Positions 63,342-64,000 of a stretch of DNA of 64,000 bases are shown here, in pieces; the stretch's first letter is position 1, and each line of letters begins with the position of its first letter. This DNA is from a virus: positions 1 to 64,000 of IMG/VR virus record IMGVR_UViG_3300029319_009305; one strand, given 5' to 3'. Below the pieces are notes generated by a model. It saw nothing but the letters and a program-made list of their open reading frames with translations, had not been told where the DNA came from and did not search any database. Made by a program: the position numbers and the translations under genes.

Positions 63342-64000
63342 AAGTATACACCCACAATTTTAACCCAGCTTCAAATAGCGGTCCAAATAAATTTACCAGA
63401 ACTTTATTCAATCAATTAATCAAAGATGAGAAAGTAACTTTATGTAGCCAAGAATTGGCCGACGTTGAATTCTGTTTAATTCAACAACAGGTACATAAGG
63501 TTAAACCTATGGTTTTGCGTTTAGATGGTATATGGTTTAATTCTGATCAAGATTACAACAAACAGAATGAACCAATTAAATTTTCTTATGAAAATGCTGA
63601 TGCTGTTATTTTTCAGTCAGAATTTAATAAAAAATTAACTGAAAAATGGTTTGGGAAACATCATAATTCTCACGTAATACATAATGCTGCTGATTTAGAA
63701 TTAATAAGATCAGCAAATGCAAGATTTTGGGATACTAAGTTTGGAAAAAATACAGAAGTTTGGTCGTGTGCGTCATCTTGGAGACCACATAAAAGATTGA
63801 ATGATAATATTAGATACTTTTTAGAATTTGCGCCTAAAGATGCTATTTTTGCAATTGCTGGTGCACTTGGCATGGATGATGCTAAAAAAATACCTAATGA
63901 TAAGCGAATAGTTTTAATGGGTGACTTAGACTATATGAGTTTACTTTCACTGTATAAACGATCATCAACATTTGTACACTTAGCATATCTTGATCATTGT
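63338..64000 (+). CDS. GT4-family glycosyltransferase, cut by window end
   Basis: At least 221 residues from GTG 63338 (4-nt overlap). VYTHNFNPASNSGPNKFTR, an N-terminal donor/acceptor region; LRLDGIWFNSD; ADAVIFQSEFNKKLTEKWFG; VIHNAAD; WSCASSWRPHKRL; FAIAGALGMDD; VHLAYLDHC at the edge. GT-B fold, retaining type. The C-terminus is outside the window. Confidence 0.85.
   Translation, partial: MKVYTHNFNPASNSGPNKFTRTLFNQLIKDEKVTLCSQELADVEFCLIQQQVHKVKPMVLRLDGIWFNSDQDYNKQNEPIKFSYENADAVIFQSEFNKKLTEKWFGKHHNSHVIHNAADLELIRSANARFWDTKFGKNTEVWSCASSWRPHKRLNDNIRYFLEFAPKDAIFAIAGALGMDDAKKIPNDKRIVLMGDLDYMSLLSLYKRSSTFVHLAYLDHC

Noticed and set aside
1-64000. Genome-wide recoding of UGA
   Set aside because: Many adjacent genes end in TGA within ATGA or GTGA overlaps, so UGA is an ordinary stop; only the 10466 case is odd.
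1-64000. Prophage or integrated element with attachment sites
   Set aside because: No integrase, excisionase or matching att repeat was seen. The tRNA-Leu is complete with CCA, with no partial 3' copy noticed.

Overview
The window looks like part of the genome of a very large tailed bacteriophage (jumbo/huge class), probably from a marine or other aquatic setting. The reasons are about 130 tightly packed, mostly tiny genes with start/stop overlaps, many protein families typical of large marine phages (PhoH with a PIN domain, 2OG-Fe(II) oxygenase, glycosyltransferases, UV-damage endonuclease, nucleotidyltransferases, small basic proteins with a shared N-terminal motif), a phage-style array of near-identical promoters, and its own tRNA and tmRNA. 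No terminase, portal, capsid, tail or replicative polymerase gene falls inside the window, so phage identity is an inference. Several short lipoproteins with acidic linkers, one with RCC1-like repeats, point to a Gram-negative host, possibly of the Myxococcota/Bdellovibrionota kind (weak inference).

Layout. 0-10.7 kb: a cysteine-rich micropeptide, tmRNA, a YceI/hydrolase lipoprotein, 2OG oxygenase, PEP carboxykinase, Hsp20, then a head-to-tail set of basic proteins that mostly begin with the motif M-K-[IL]-[ST]-R-[KR]-[QE]-L-R-x-[LI]-I-x-E (called the QLR motif here). 10.7-14.5 kb: UV endonuclease, GIY-YIG nuclease and a tandem run of GDLV proteins (small beta-rich, SH3-like) whose genes overlap. 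14.6-22 kb: DnaQ-like exonuclease, a nucleotidyltransferase, a RadA-like ATPase, tRNA-Leu, a possible spanin-like pair, cysteine synthase and an NMN-adenylyltransferase-like protein. 22-41.3 kb: an array of small unknown genes, most groups driven by a cassette of TGCAAA, exactly 16 bp, TATAAT and an ACCAACC leader box. Base composition becomes visibly GC-richer rightwards, ending in a very GC-rich non-coding island at 42.6-42.8 kb, from which leftward promoters serve three minus-strand genes. This resembles an early host-takeover region.

42.9-51.7 kb: a second QLR-motif group, small lipoproteins, membrane proteins, a fatty-acid-hydroxylase-like protein, a DUF2272-like hydrolase, a zinc metallopeptidase and a secreted trypsin-like protease. 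52-58.7 kb: a striking cluster of YeaH (DUF444), SpoVR and PrkA kinase genes followed by a protein resembling the GroEL apical domain. 59-64 kb: a minus-strand sigma-region-4-like regulator, PIN-PhoH, and three overlapping glycosyltransferase genes, the last cut by the window edge.

The strongest leads for undescribed biology are the QLR N-terminal tag (possible virion-packaging signal), the promoter/leader cassette with its rigid 16-bp spacer, a possible class of G-rich structured RNA leaders, a perfect H-type pseudoknot after the tRNA, the YeaH-SpoVR-PrkA-chaperonin-like cluster, and an in-frame UGA inside a QLR gene.
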